A stretch of DNA of 64,000 nucleotides from Gordius sp. MW1 (lineage: Eukaryota; Nematomorpha; Gordioida; Gordea; Gordiidae), in the NCBI GenBank assembly GCA_964036665.1, contig OZ038533.1, positions 2,218,001-2,282,000 on the forward strand. Direction: 5' to 3'. Positions 1-12,627 of this stretch are shown here, in pieces (within the stretch, counting starts at the first letter, position 1; each line of letters opens with the position of its first letter). The notes beneath the pieces are model-generated. The model was not told the DNA's origin. It saw only the letters and a program-made list of their open reading frames with translations, and did not search any database. The translations under genes were made by a program, and so were the position numbers.

Positions 1-1027
1 TTATAATAAATTCGATATTTAAAAATTATATAGCGTTTATATGTAAATTGTCAAAACCCAGCTTGTTGGATGTGACATTGTTGATTACGCAAATTGTCAG
101 GTTTTAAATTTATTTCATTCGGAATTTTGACCCATCAACTAATTTATTTATTTAAAGCGATTGAATATCTGACAAAAATATATCCGCGAAATTTCTTGTT
201 TTTAAGAATACGTTACATTTTCTTTCATTTTTTTATTTAGTACGCAAAAAAAAATTATTAATAAAAATCACTGAGTGGATAGCGCAGTAATATCTATTGT
301 ATATGTGATGCAATCGATAAGAAAAATTGGTAATAACAATCTATTTATATCATAGAGGTATAATCAGTCATAACCACGCGTAGAGTAAAATCGATGCGTA
401 TAACTAACTAAGAGTATATGTGTGTGTGTGTGGGGGTGAATGAATATATAAATTTTTAGATAGCGACCGGGAGGAGTACACCACTTAAATAAAAAATATT
501 GAATTGGGTAGATATCAAAACAGCATTTTTAAATTAAATATTATTTACACTATACATAAAAATTAAAAATGTAAAAACTGTGATGAAAGTTTGTTTAACT
601 ATATAGCGCCATCTATATTTTGTTTAATATTAATTAAATGAGGTTTGTTTAAACTTATAAACTAGTGATTAGTGAGGAAGGTAAATCGACTGTTATACCG
701 CAAAATGACTTGGTTGAAACATACCAGTTGTTGTCTTCAAATGGAGGAAAACTTGACTTACAATTTACCATATTGAACATATAACATGAGCTGTCTATCT
801 AGCCAATACTTGCAACAACATAAGTCACTTTTAATTTTGCGTGAATTGTTCAAATATTAAAATGCAAATAAAATTAATTTGGCCGTCTGCTGGCTAATGG
901 AAAAAATGACCACTTGCCAAAGTGTGATTGGAAATTTTTTTCGTTTTTTAATATTTGGCCCTTATGTATTTAGACGTTTTTTGACCTGCTGACTGCTGAC
1001 CTTTAGAAAAAATGACCAATGGCCTAA

Positions 1028-1256
1028 GTGTATAATACTCGCTGTGTATATGTGACGCGTGATCCTAACCTCATGTGTTGTAAACACGCGCTACGCGTAA
1101 ATAATGATGGTTATAATCTATCGCGTAGAGCGCAATGGGGGGAAGAAGGGGAGACTAATGAAATCTATATCGAAATTGGTACACAGATGTTACACGGAGT
1201 TTGTGAGAGTTCACTGTACTTCAATATTTATGTGGTTGCGAATGCGCGCAACTACA
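1028..1256. repeat. Short block repeated at 3064-3296
   Basis: About 230 bp starting TACTCGCTGTGTATATG recurs at 3064-3296 with few changes, the second copy carrying a 6-bp insertion. A short reading frame spans each copy, but the two differ at the ends and neither has a recognisable product. I treat it as repeat DNA, not a gene. Confidence 0.7.
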
Positions 1257-2330
1257 ACACCATACCCTTCAAGATAACCTCCTCCGACCTAATTGTTGAC
1301 CTCTAAGCACGGTCGTCGGATTTGAGTTGTTGACCGCTGTCTATTGTTCGGACGTACGTATCGAATTGTATTGTTGAACGTTTTTAGGATCGCTTTTCTG
1401 ACTCGGTCTTTTCGATTTGATTTTGTCGTTGACCATAAAATTGAAACGCACCATACCCTTCAAGCTTGCTAGGGGAGAAGGTTTTGTCAATGTATCCGAG
1501 CGTTGTTGGTTTCGGGATAGGATACTTCACCCAATTGTTTTCGTTTAAACAACCCAAAATAGCTTTTCGACGATTTTCCCCCAAAAAGCGAGACAGAAAC
1601 ATTTTAGCCACTCTAAGTCGTCTAGGCCGCTTCTCCATAAGAGCTGCTTTCCTCTCGACACAAAGCGTACGATATCTCCGTTAAATTATCGGTGACGTCG
1701 CTATACCACATGTCAGCAATCTGCGCCGACATAGGCACCAGCGACTGTCAAAAAATGTCATCAGCCGTATCTCGCAATAAAATGCAACTCCGCCTACCAT
1801 AATCACCTGGGAGCTATGAACTCCATAACGGTAACCTTGGACCTTACAACGATGGTATTAACTTCCCTTCGTACATGCGAGGAAATAAACTCCAGCGAAA
1901 AAAACATTCATGCGCAGGGGCAATTTGCCCACCCAGAAAACTCGACCTCATCAAACCTAATTAAAGGTGATACGGCATTGAGCCAAAAAAAACAGGTCAT
2001 AACAGGCATTAAGCCTCCGAATTAATTAAACACGTCCATAGACGTCGCACCCGTAGGCGCCACACCCGAAAGTGTACCGACGATTAACGTCGAAAAACTA
2101 ATTAATTCGCTTCTGGGATACATGTGCGCTCATGCAAATCCGAAACCTCGTTCTACACGTTAAATACCACCGCGTCATCTTGTCCACCAGCAGGTACCGA
2201 CAGAATTTTCCAGAACTGCAATAGCGTTCTACAGCACCGGAATCACATACTCTCGGCGCTCTATTTCGCACTGTCAGATACCAGCTGATCAATCAAGGAC
2301 AATGACGGATAGCGATTGACGGTAAAATAT
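1257..2330. other. GC-richer island with short unidentified frames
   Basis: This stretch is clearly richer in G and C than its surroundings and lies only in the first copy of the large repeat. The phrase ACCATACCCTTCAAG occurs twice in it, near 1258 and 1450. It holds short open frames on both strands (minus 1384-1638, plus 1816-2025, minus 2098-2292), none of which I recognise. It may be a decayed fragment of a mobile element or of a foreign insertion. Confidence 0.4.
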
Positions 2331-3301
2331 TAAATAAATTCCATGCGAAAAAAGCAAAAGCGAAAAAATGTGAAGGAATAAAACATGCATTATGAAAAAT
2401 GATTACCTTCGCGCGATTCTATTGGGACTTAAGCACTAACTTATTAAATTTCAAAATACTGCCAAACTCATCGTATTTAAAAATTAAAAGTATCGCCATA
2501 CTCTTCTTTATACCCAAAAATTAACGTTAAAATAGCAATCCAAATCGTTGCATTCTTTACATTTTACTCCTAATATTTCTGGATCAACATTACACCAACC
2601 AAAAATAAAATAAATAAACACAATAAACATTATCTTTTCATATTTAAAGCTTATTAAATTCAAATGTATCCATTTCTTCTGACACCACTGTAATAACCAA
2701 AGTTAAAAATAATTAATTAAAAGAATTACGTTTAATTAAGATGGTTATTAGATTTATTATTATAAAGACAATGTTTGTTTCTTACCTTACAATTACTTTA
2801 CTCATAATTTATCCTTTATTTATAATATAATCGTCTCCATAGAACCGCGAGATATTAAGAAAGATATTAGCGAAACGTAGGCATAAATATTAATTATATC
2901 CGAACAAAGGAAAATCTGCCAATCAACACACGCGGATTGATATCTACACTATACATGTGATGTATTATTGCGCGTCGGTCGACAAATAAATCTTGTTAAC
3001 TATAATATATCGCATAGCGATCAATAGGGGGAGAGGGACTACGCGTATACAATGATGATGGGAATACTCGCTGTGTATATGTGACGCGTGATCCTAACCT
3101 CATGTGTTGTAAACACGCGCTACGCGTAAATAATGATGGTTATACTTATAATCTATCGCGTAAAGAGCAATGGGGGGAAGAAGGGGAGACTAATGAAATC
3201 TATATCGAAATTGGTACACAAATGTTACACGGAGTTTGTGAGAGTTCACTGTACTTCAATATTTATGTGGTTGCGAATGCGCGCAACTACAACACGCGTG
3301 T

Positions 3302-3935
3302 AACTAACTAAAAGTATATGTGTGTGTGTGTGGGGGTGAATGAATATATAAATTTATGGATAGCGACCGGGAGGAGTACACCACATAAATAAAAAATATT
3401 GAATTGGGTAGATATCAAAACAGCATTCTAAATTAAATGTTATTTACACTATACATAAAAATTAAAAATGTACAAACTGTGATGAAAGTTTGTTTAACAA
3501 TATAGCGCCATCTATATTTTGTTTAATATTAATTAATGGAGGTTTGTTTAAACTTATAAACTAGTAACTGAGGAAGGTAAATAGACTTTTATACCGCAAA
3601 ATGACTTGGTTGAAACCATGTTGAAACATACCAGTTGTTGTCTTCAAATGGAGGAAAATTTGACACACATACCATATTGAACATATAACATGAGCAGTCT
3701 ATCTAGTCTATGCTTGCAATAACATACGTCACGTTTAATTTTGCGTAAATTGTATAAATATATTCAAATAATTAAATGCAAATCAAAGTTATTTTACCGC
3801 CTGCTGGCTACTGACCAATGGAAAGAATAACAACTGACAAAAGTGTGATTAAAAAATTTTTTCGTTTACATTTGGCTCTTATGTATTTAGACGTTTTTTG
3901 ACCTGCTGACCATTAAAAAAATGACCACTGGCCAA
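3302..3935. repeat. Interspersed repeat, internal third copy
   Basis: Matches about 400-1027 and 5531-6158: the TAACTAACTAA start, the TGTGTGTGTG tract, the GACCGGGAGGAG block, AATATAGCGCCATC, and the final GACCACTGGCC-type units. Another copy of its middle part lies inverted at about 53725-54010, so this is a dispersed family and not only a local duplication. Confidence 0.75.
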
Positions 3936-5131
3936 AGTGTATATCAAATTTTTTTCTATATTATAATTATAAGCTATTTGGCCGTCTGCTGGCTACTGCC
4001 CATTGGAAAAAATGACCACTGTCCAAAGTGTGAAGCGAAATTTTTTCTATTTTTTGCCCTATATAATTTCTTTCCCACGTCTCACCGCACCCTACACCTC
4101 TTACAAGGTTCTTTATATATATAGTTTTACAAATTGGTTTGCCCCTTCCCTTTTTGCTAATAAAACCGCTATCCAGTAGCCTAACCTTAATTATAGTGCA
4201 AAATTTTCACCTTCATTTCACCGCCGCATCTAATATTCGCACCATAATCCATTCTTTTACTAGCTAGATTAGGTAAAATGTTACCATTTCATTGTTGCTT
4301 TCTTGTTTATACTATACATATGCGCATGATTTGAATGTCTATAGTATTCCTCAAGATTAAGTATAAAATGCAAAAGGATAACTCCGTTTTTTTACATGAA
4401 AATAATTTAAAAAGCATAGTTTTGTAATAATAAACTGCTATAAAACATTTCTGAATACTTTATTTATTGAGGTAAATTATTACCCCATAAGCATTATCGC
4501 CCCTTCCCACCTTTTTCGCCCATAAATTGTTTATACGGAGTATAGATGAGTTTTGTAAAAACAATATCCCAAAATAGGCAAATGTACCAAAACAAAAAAA
4601 CGAACTCCAAGTCCGACCTCGGCGGGGTGTTTGTATGATTACATTAAATTTATTTTCGAATATTAATTACGCTTAACAAATACTTAGTATATTAAAACGC
4701 CCTAACGTTAACACATTATAAAGGAGGCTGATTGTTTCGTACACTTACTTGGTAAATAATTTTTAAAAATATTTAAAATAATTGGGAAACCCTTAAAGCT
4801 CTAGGTATTAAATAATACTTTTTCATTATAAAATCTTCCAACCTCCAGGAAAAATTAAATACTTTTATATACCATATTTATTTGATCATATTTCGCTAAA
4901 TCCACTATTAATTCGATCACGCATATTTACATTGATTCACATACGTTAAATGCCATAAAAAATGTAAACGTCGAATGAGTGAGGGTAACAACTGGCTCAA
5001 GAGACGGACACAAGATATTATCAGAGACAAAAAAATTATAGCATTATTTAATTTCTCCTACACGGCTTGTGATATATACATTATTGAAAACTACAATATT
5101 GATTGTATACCTGATATATAATATGCCTGGT

Positions 5132-7241
5132 TTATAATAAATTCGATATTTAAAAATTATATAGCGTTTATATGTAAATTGTCAAAACCCAGCTTGTTGG
5201 ATGTGACATTGTTGATTACGCAAATTGTCAGGTTTTAAATTTATTTCATTCGGAATTTTGACCCATCAACTAATTTATTTATTTAAAGCGATTGAATATC
5301 TGACAAAAATATATCCGCGAAATTTCTTGTTTTTAAGAATACGTTACATTTTCTTTCATTTTTTTATTTAGTACGCAAAAAAAAAATTATTAATAAAAAT
5401 CACTGAGTGGATAGCGCAGTAATATCTATTGTATATGTGATGCAATCGATAAGAAAAATTGGTAATAACAATCTATTTATATCATAGAGGTATAATCAGT
5501 CATAACCACGCGTAGAGTAAAATCGATGCGTATAACTAACTAAGAGTATATGTGTGTGTGTGTGGGGGTGAATGAATATATAAATTTTTAGATAGCGACC
5601 GGGAGGAGTACACCACTTAAATAAAAAATATTGAATTGGGTAGATATCAAAACAGCATTTTTAAATTAAATATTATTTACACTATACATAAAAATTAAAA
5701 ATGTAAAAACTGTGATGAAAGTTTGTTTAACTATATAGCGCCATCTATATTTTGTTTAATATTAATTAAATGAGGTTTGTTTAAACTTATAAACTAGTGA
5801 TTAGTGAGGAAGGTAAATCGACTGTTATACCGCAAAATGACTTGGTTGAAACATACCAGTTGTTGTCTTCAAATGGAGGAAAACTTGACTTACAATTTAC
5901 CATATTGAACATATAACATGAGCTGTCTATCTAGCCAATACTTGCAACAACATAAGTCACGTTTAATTTTGCGTGAATTGTTCAAATATTAAAATGCAAA
6001 TAAAATTAATTTGGCCGTATGCTGGCTAATGGAAAAAATGACCACTTGCCAAAGTGTGATTGGAAATTTTTTTCGTTTTTTAATATTTGGCCCTTATGTA
6101 TTTAGACGTTTTTTGACCTGCTGACTGCTGACCTTTAGAAAAAATGACCAATGGCCTAAGTGTATCTCAATTTTTTTCTATATTATTATTATAAGCCATT
6201 TGGCCGTCTGCTGGCTATTCCCCAATGGAAAAAATGATTCCTGTCCAAAGTGTGAATCGAAATTTTTTCTATTTTTTGCCCTATATAATTTCTTTATCAC
6301 GTCTCACAGCACCCCACACTCTTTACAAGGTTCTTTATATATATAGATTCTCAAATTGGTTTGCCCCTTCCCTTTTTGCTAATAAAACCGCTATCCACTA
6401 GCCTAACCCTAATTATAGTGCAAAATTTTCACCTTAATTTCACCGTCACATCTAATATTCGCACCTCCATTCTTTTACTCGCTGGATTAGTTAACATGGT
6501 ACCATTTTATTATTGCTCTGATAATCATAATACAAATTATGGGTTGCTTACTCCAAAATTGTTTAAATTTATAAAGTATTTAAATTATTCAAACGGTTTT
6601 ATAGGTTAAAGGAAGCCGCTTTAACTCTCAAATTAAAATTGTACGTTTTGGGAAGGATGACTATTGGCTTTTCCAAGGTCATAGCCTCTATTTGCGTCCC
6701 CTTCGCCATAAATAATAATTTTGCTTAGTTTAAAATTTGATATAAGGCAATAAAAACAAGGTTATAATGAAGAATGAATGAAGAAAACTTATTCCTCAAA
6801 ATAAAGTATAAAATGCAAAATGACAACTTAGTGGTTTTTACATAAAAATATTTAAAAAGCTAAAGTTTTGTAATAACTGCTATAAAACATTTATTATCAT
6901 TTTTTTTTATTTAGGTAAATTATTATGAAAATAATATATTTAAAAAATAATTATAACGTTGTACGAGTATCATCTGACTCCCTGCTTGACCATTGCCCCC
7001 CCCCATGGGTATTCTCGCCCCTTCACCTTTCTCGCCCATAAATTGCATAGCAAATGTGCTATGTTTATACGGAGTATAGATGAGTTTTGTAAAAACAATA
7101 CCCCAAAATAGGCAAATGTATAAAAACTAAAAAACGAACTCCAAGCCCTACCCTCGACGGGGTGTTTGTATGATTACATGAAATTTATTTTCGAATATTA
7201 ATGACTCTTAACAAATACTTAGCATATTAAAACGTCCTAAC
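5132..7241. repeat. Large duplicated unit, second copy, left part
   Basis: Direct repeat of 1-1027 followed by 3936 to about 4700, without the 2.9-kb middle block of the first copy. It breaks at 7241 where the hAT element starts and continues at 19394. It shares the fragments 'tggccgtctgctggctaatgg' type minisatellite units and the microsatellite TGTGTGTGTGTG near 5550. Nothing protein-coding is supported. Confidence 0.85.
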
Positions 7242-7655
7242 CAGGGGTTTGAACCCGCCCAAAATATAAACGGATTCGTGTTCGGTTTAAGGAATTGGGT
7301 TCGGGTTCAAGAAATTGTATTATATCAATCTATATATATAACAATTAAAAATCTAAGTCCCTTTTTTTTGAACGCTAATAACTTTCAGCAACCGATTGCC
7401 ACCAAATTTGGCCAGATTATATCCTTAGCATTGTAGATGGTTTATAGATACTTTTTATCGACCTGCGACAGCGGGAACCATGTTTTTTAATTTGGTTGGC
7501 GCCATCTAGCGGACGTTAGCTACAACGCTTATCCGATTATTATTTTATGTTAGAGTTGTGCTCATAGTTTTAAATGTTTTTCTACTAATTTTTTGTCACA
7601 TATTTCACTATTTTTATTAACCTTTGGATTATTTTTTACATTATATATATATCTG

Positions 7656-8236
7656 TGTTAAGTTACGAGGGGCTCCAATAGTATTATAATTCCAATCAAC
7701 TTCAATATTATTATTAACTCCAATCAACTTCGATTTATTAAACCTCCAAAATTTATTTTCTGAATAATAACGGACTAACACTTCTATAAGAATTTTTAAA
7801 TTTGAGAATAATAATAATATATGCGTGCGAACACCGCTTTATAAAGCTACGATAATAATGATGGATGATAGTGCACAACCGCGGTGAAAAAACAATAATG
7901 ATAAATACACAGTTATGTAGATCATGGGTGAGGGGCGTAAATAAAGATGGCGCTAATTAAAGATGACGCACCAGTAAACATAAACAACGACGATAACAAT
8001 CAACTAACAAATAACGAAATCAACAATCATCGTGATTCTGCGTGGCCTTGAACAGATTCATAAAATCCAAGGGTAATCTTATAGCAGAAAATAATTTACG
8101 ATACGGTAATAAAAAGGTAATAAAACTACACATTCGAACTTAGATAATTTTATGATAAAGCATGACATTTAAATTGGGCTTTAAAATTTGGTCTATGCCA
8201 CAAGCGCGGGGGGGGGGGGGAAATAGATATACCACA
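7656..8236 (-). repeat. 3' LTR of Gypsy copy A
   Basis: 581 bp. Read on the minus strand it starts TGTGGTATATC and ends TAACTTAACA, with TG/CA ends. It contains a run of G on the plus strand near 8210 and the GATGGCGCTAATT motif. It differs from its partner at a handful of positions. It carries about 54 bp (near 7728-7780) missing from the LTRs of copy B. Confidence 0.95.
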
Positions 8237-8260
8237 CCTACCCCTTTTCCCAAAAACAAT
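8237..8260 (-). other. Polypurine tract of Gypsy copy A
   Basis: On the minus strand the bases just before the 3' LTR read GGGAAAAGGGGTAGG, a purine-rich run suited to priming plus-strand DNA synthesis. Confidence 0.7.
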
Positions 8261-8635
8261 CTACCCCTGCGGACCACTCGCGAGGGTTAAAGCTGCCAAC
8301 GGTGGTATTAAGACCCCCCTGGCCGTCAGTAACGGTTGCACCGCATTCGTGGGTCTCTCCAACACGTTATCCGGACGCGCACACATCGGCAACCCATGCC
8401 ATCTCTGGCACGTCTCACAGCGACCCCTACGGGTGTTTCTCGTACGCCGTCGATTGCGCCCGCCGCTAAGCAACTGTGGACCTCTTCTCGGTAACGCTGC
8501 CTCTATAAAGTGTACAATACGAGGCACTCCGTCCAAGCCTATAACAACTGAGAAATGCAGAGAAACGGGCTGATATAGGGGGTTAGTTCTTTCGACTACC
8601 ACTCGCACCCTACACCAAGAAGTGACTAGTTCCAT
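8261..8635 (-). CDS. GC-rich arginine-rich ORF downstream of integrase (Gypsy copy A)
   Basis: A 124-residue frame that begins 23 bases after the pol stop and ends 24 bases before the LTR. It is much richer in G and C than the rest of the element. A basic stretch (RNRRRTRNTRRGR, about residues 60-72) runs directly into C-x2-C-x3-H-x4-C (CETCQRWHGLPMC), close to a retroviral zinc knuckle but one residue short. No signal peptide or membrane segment is obvious, so it does not look like an envelope. The same ORF is intact in copy B with only a few residue changes. I do not recognise the family. A nucleic-acid-binding role is inferred from composition only. Confidence 0.55.
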   Translation of the reverse strand: MELVTSWCRVRVVVERTNPLYQPVSLHFSVVIGLDGVPRIVHFIEAALPRRGPQLLSGGRNRRRTRNTRRGRCETCQRWHGLPMCARPDNVLERPTNAVQPLLTARGVLIPPLAALTLASGPQG

Positions 8636-8658
8636 CTAATATTAAATAAAATTAGGCA

Positions 8659-11600
8659 TCAAGCAGAATAACTTAATAACTGTTCCACATGCCTAACCTT
8701 TATCTTATCAGTCTCTAATGACCGAATTTGGTAAATCTTATTACCTAGATGGGCAATAATTTTAGCCAATTCCCATCTAGTCTGTAAATAATTTCTAGAC
8801 CAAACTAGATCATTAACCTTATATCTGGTGTTGCCATTTAAGTTATTCTCAACACCGCTATCAAATAAAAAATCCGGCGGAAACCGTAATTTATGACCAA
8901 AAAACTCTACACCTACGGGTAAACGCCTATATCTAGGTGTCATATTATGATATAAACGATATAACCAGGTGCCTTCCTTATTAGCTTGGGCAAGCTCTAA
9001 CCATTTCTTAACAATGGCTACATACCTTTCAACCTGCCCATTAGAACTAGGGTGATACGGTGGTGTAAATAAGTGGGTTATCTTCCAACTATTACAAAAA
9101 TTCTAAAATCTGTACTTGCAAAAGCTTTCCCATTGTCAGTAACAACAAACTTAGGAAAACCATATGCGCCTATTAAATCTTTTAAAAATAATATGGTAAC
9201 ATTTGTAGAGATATTATGTACTAATTTAAATTCAGTCCAACCTGAATATGCATCTACAACCAAAATATACCTCTTTTTGTTAAACTCAAAAAAATCAATA
9301 TGAATTCTAAACCAGGGACAATTCGGACGAGGCAAACGAGCCCTTTTATCCTTACGAGGCATGGCCGCATTTAATTTACACATAGCACACTGCCTAACAT
9401 AATTATCAACATCCCTAGTTATCTTGGGCCACCAGACATACTGTCTAGCGAGCTCCTTCATTTTAACCATACCAGCATGACCCTCATGCAAAATTTCTAA
9501 AATATTACTACGCAATTCTAGTGGAATCACCAACTTACTATTGCGTTTGACCAAATCATCTTCAATGTATAACTCCTTTATAACATGTTTAAATTCAAAA
9601 GGAACATCGAGAATATTTTTAATTCCTACAATAATTTGTTTAACAACTGTTAATTCAACACTATCATCTGTACCTTTAATAATATCTTTAAGATCGATAG
9701 CCTTTAATACATTAACAGGAACCCTATCTATAACCAGTTACAGTATCTGCACTCAGCCTCGATAACACATCGGCTAGGTGATTACTTTTACCCTCTCTAT
9801 ACTTTAAAGTTAACGAAAAATTTCCGAGAGTTAATAACCATCTCTGAAGTCGAGGAGACATCAAAAATTCGGTATTAATCTTGTTAAATAAAGCTACCAA
9901 CGGCTTATGGTCAGTATATAATATAAAAGCTTTACCAATTAAATACTCTCGACAACGCTTTAAACCATAAACTATCGCAAGCGCCTCTTTTTCTATGACG
10001 GAATAATTTAACTCAGCCTTAGTCAGCTTGCGCGAAAAAAATATGACAGGGTGCTCTACTCCATCCTCCATCTGGCATAGAGCGCCGCCGATACCAATAT
10101 TAGAAGCATCGACCTTTAAAACATGCTCTTTATCAGTATTAAAGCATTTAAGAATTGGACCTGTTAATAAAACATTCTTTAGAAAAGTTAAAACAACGAT
10201 CCAAATCACTATTCCATTTAAACACTACGTCCTCTTTAGTTAATTCATACAAAGGACCAGAATAATTTGTATAATCTTAAATAAACTTACTATAATAATT
10301 CATTAAACCTAAGAAAGATGCGAGTTCCTTCTTATTTAAAGGTGTTCTAATATCTTTAATATCCTGCACCTTCTTCAAATTAGGCTTAACATGACCAGCC
10401 ACTATTACATGACCCAGGTAAATAACCTGATCGGTGCCTAACGTACATTTACTAGGGGAAACCCTCAACCCTTTAATTTTAATTAAATTTAATACTTTCT
10501 CTAGACGTAAATCATGTTCGTCTTGAGTTGAACCAGTAACTAATATATCGTCCAAATAAAAAAAAACACCATCTATATTATTAAATATAGATGCCATAGC
10601 TCTCTGAAAAATAGGAGCGGATACGCTTAAACCAAAAGGCAACCTCCTAAAAGAATAAAGACCTCTATCTGTATTAATAGTTAACAACTTAGCTGATTCA
10701 TCATCTACGCGAAGTTGAAGATAGGCATTAGCTAAATCAAGCTTTGAAAAGTATTTACTACCCTTCAGGTTAGCTAAAACCATTTCTAACCTAGGCAAAG
10801 GATATTTAACCTCAATTACCCATTTATTAATTGTTACGCGATAGTCCGCACAGACCCTAATTGTACCATTACTCTTTTTAACCGGTACGAGAGGAGTAGC
10901 CCACTCCGAAAATTCAATTGGCTCTATTACGTCATTTTTAAGCCAATTATCTAAAACTTGGTGCACCTCATCCTTCCACATCAATGGAATGCGTCTAGCA
11001 GGACAAAAACGAGGTGTTGCATTAGAATTAACCTTTACCGAAAACAAAATATCACTTAAACAACCTAATTCCTCTCAAAAAACTTCAACATATTTCCCTC
11101 TGATCCTTTCAATTTTCTCATGCCACAATTTAAAATTGACATTAACGCTACTCAGCAAACCCGAAGATACGGATTTAAACCGAGGATGACTCAAAGAGTT
11201 CAGAGCCTCAAAACTCAAGGATTTAGGTTCCTCTTCAGACACCATCACCTTATTAACCGGCTTTGTAGCGTCAACCCCCAAACAAATTTCTGGCATTCCT
11301 CGCAAAATATTAATATAACCCTTATTACATGTTTCAACCTTCCCTTGCTTAAATAAACCCCACCAATTTGTTAAAGGCCCTAACCGTTGGATCCAATTCC
11401 AACCAATTATGTTTTCTATATCCTCGTTGATTATATGCAACTCTAATATTAGTATTACATCTGCTACGCCTACCTTAACCCTAGTGCTGCCCAAGATGTC
11501 TATTTTCGCGCCATTTACTTGCCTGGCTAAAATATTACTTTTTACGATTTGCTTTTTTGGCCAATATTTAAAAAAACATTTACGCGAAAGTATCGTAATA

Positions 11601-11740
11601 GAAGCACCGGTGTCAAGCAAAAAAATTTAACGTGACACCTTCAATATTAACCTTCACATACGGTGTCTGTGAAGAACTAAAAATATTAATAAAAGTTAAA
11701 CGCGGCGTAATCTTCTGATCACGCGGCGATAAAAGTCAAT
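8659..11740 (-). pseudogene. pol: pol of Gypsy copy A (protease, RT, RNase H, integrase), broken
   Basis: Domains in order on the minus strand: aspartic protease with DTGAS (near 11610), reverse transcriptase with YLDD (near 10550) and LPFGL, RNase H with TDHKPL (near 9910), integrase with its zinc-binding H/C cluster (near 9450) and the TDNGK motif (near 9155), and a tail ending in HVEQL typical of Mag-like integrases. Open pieces are 11075-11620, 10277-11047, 9724-10209, 9078-9554 and 8659-8943. Breaks include a longer A run next to the protease start, a stop shortly before 11075, a shift near 10200, loss of bases near 9730, and shifts near 9100 and 8790. The copy cannot make full-length pol. 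Confidence 0.9.
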
Positions 11741-12104
11741 CAAAATTGTTTGACGGCCCTGCTCTATCTTGGCCCGATCGTTGGCTATAATGATCGCTCT
11801 ACAATGACTCTTACAACATTGATTACCTATGGGTGGATACTTACTAAAATTATCATCTCTAAATTTTACATGACGGTTAAATTCTCCGTTTCATAAAACA
11901 ATTTCCTTGGACATGACCAACCCTGCCGCAATTATAACATCGTCGTCCCTCCTTATTTTTTAAAATAAATATCTTTTCTACCTTTTGTACCTTAATCAAC
12001 ACTAACACTAAATTCAGAGCTAAGATCAAAATTATTATTAGTAATCTTTCCGTTAACAAATAATTATAAAAATTTACTAAAACTGATGGCTGTCTATTAA
12101 ACAT
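11737..12104 (-). pseudogene. gag: Zinc-knuckle ORF (gag remnant) of Gypsy copy A
   Basis: A short frame from ATG at 12104 contains CYNCGRVGHVQGNC, a perfect C-x2-C-x4-H-x4-C nucleocapsid knuckle. A small deletion near 11885 relative to copy B shifts the frame just after it. No capsid-like region precedes the knuckle. The segment between it and the LTR is AT-rich and full of stops. Confidence 0.7.
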
Positions 12105-12394
12105 ATTTAAATTTATTAATTATATTATAAATTTTAAATCTACAACGTGAAGATAAGGAATTTAATTAAAATAACACGGACACATTTATTAAACATACAT
12201 AAAATGCCAAATAATATCATTATGATTAAAACTAATAATGCTTTATCCATATAAAAATAAACTAAAATCAAAATTTAACCAAAATACTATATAAATTTTT
12301 TTACTTTACTTTTCTATACACCGTTAAAACATAACACAATATAATTTTTAAACAACAATCTCTAATACTCACACCAAAATTATTCCAAAAAAAA

Positions 12395-12545
12395 GTAATT
12401 GTTAATATATAATATATTAATAATGTTTAAATACCACTACAATAAAATTAAATGTTGCTATATGATATACTAATAATATTTAAAACCACCACAATAAAAT
12501 TAAAAGTAAATATTTAATATATTAATAACGTTTAAAATCACCACC
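12395..12545. repeat. Degenerate tandem repeat in the Gypsy leader
   Basis: About three units of near 58 bp, each with AATATATTAATAA then TTTAAA, CCAC and ACAATAAAATTAAA. The same array is at about 39585-39730 in copy B. It fills the place where a capsid gene would be expected. Confidence 0.6.
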
Positions 12546-12607
12546 GTTATTTAAATTAATCAAAGCTGATATAGTTAATGTACAATATTAATTTTCTTAC
12601 CTTATTA

Positions 12608-12627
12608 AATGATGATCTGACACCAAA
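12608..12627 (-). other. Likely primer-binding site of Gypsy copy A
   Basis: On the minus strand the 5' LTR is followed by TT and then TGGTGTCAGATCATC. A TGG start pairs with the CCA end of a tRNA. The same bases follow the 5' LTR of copy B (before 39811). The tRNA species is not assigned. Confidence 0.6.

Larger units (their letters stand above)
1..5131. repeat. Large duplicated unit, first copy
   Basis: Bases 1-1027 recur almost unchanged at 5132-6158, and 3936 to about 4970 recurs at 6159-7241 and again from 19394. The window opens inside the repeat, so its true left edge is unknown. Between the two shared blocks this copy carries about 2.9 kb absent from the second copy (1028-3935). That block holds a GC-richer island and a partial internal duplication of the unit. 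The ORFs in it are short and none looks like a host gene. Around 4698-4707 lies the uninterrupted version of the site where the hAT element entered the second copy. Confidence 0.85.

Noticed and set aside
1028..1306. 92-residue plus-strand frame and its partner at 3081-3311 as a small gene family
   Set aside because: Both lie in repeat DNA, end differently, show no domain, and are absent from the second large repeat copy.
4000..4130. Hydrophobic plus frame at 3921-4124 as a small membrane protein
   Set aside because: It lies in the duplicated repeat and is disrupted in the second copy at 6150-6350.
8349..8573. Plus-strand frame opposite the GC-rich Gypsy ORF (also 35438-35731)
   Set aside because: High GC makes both strands open. 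The minus frame agrees with the element's direction, is longer, and has the cysteine cluster. Not fully excluded.
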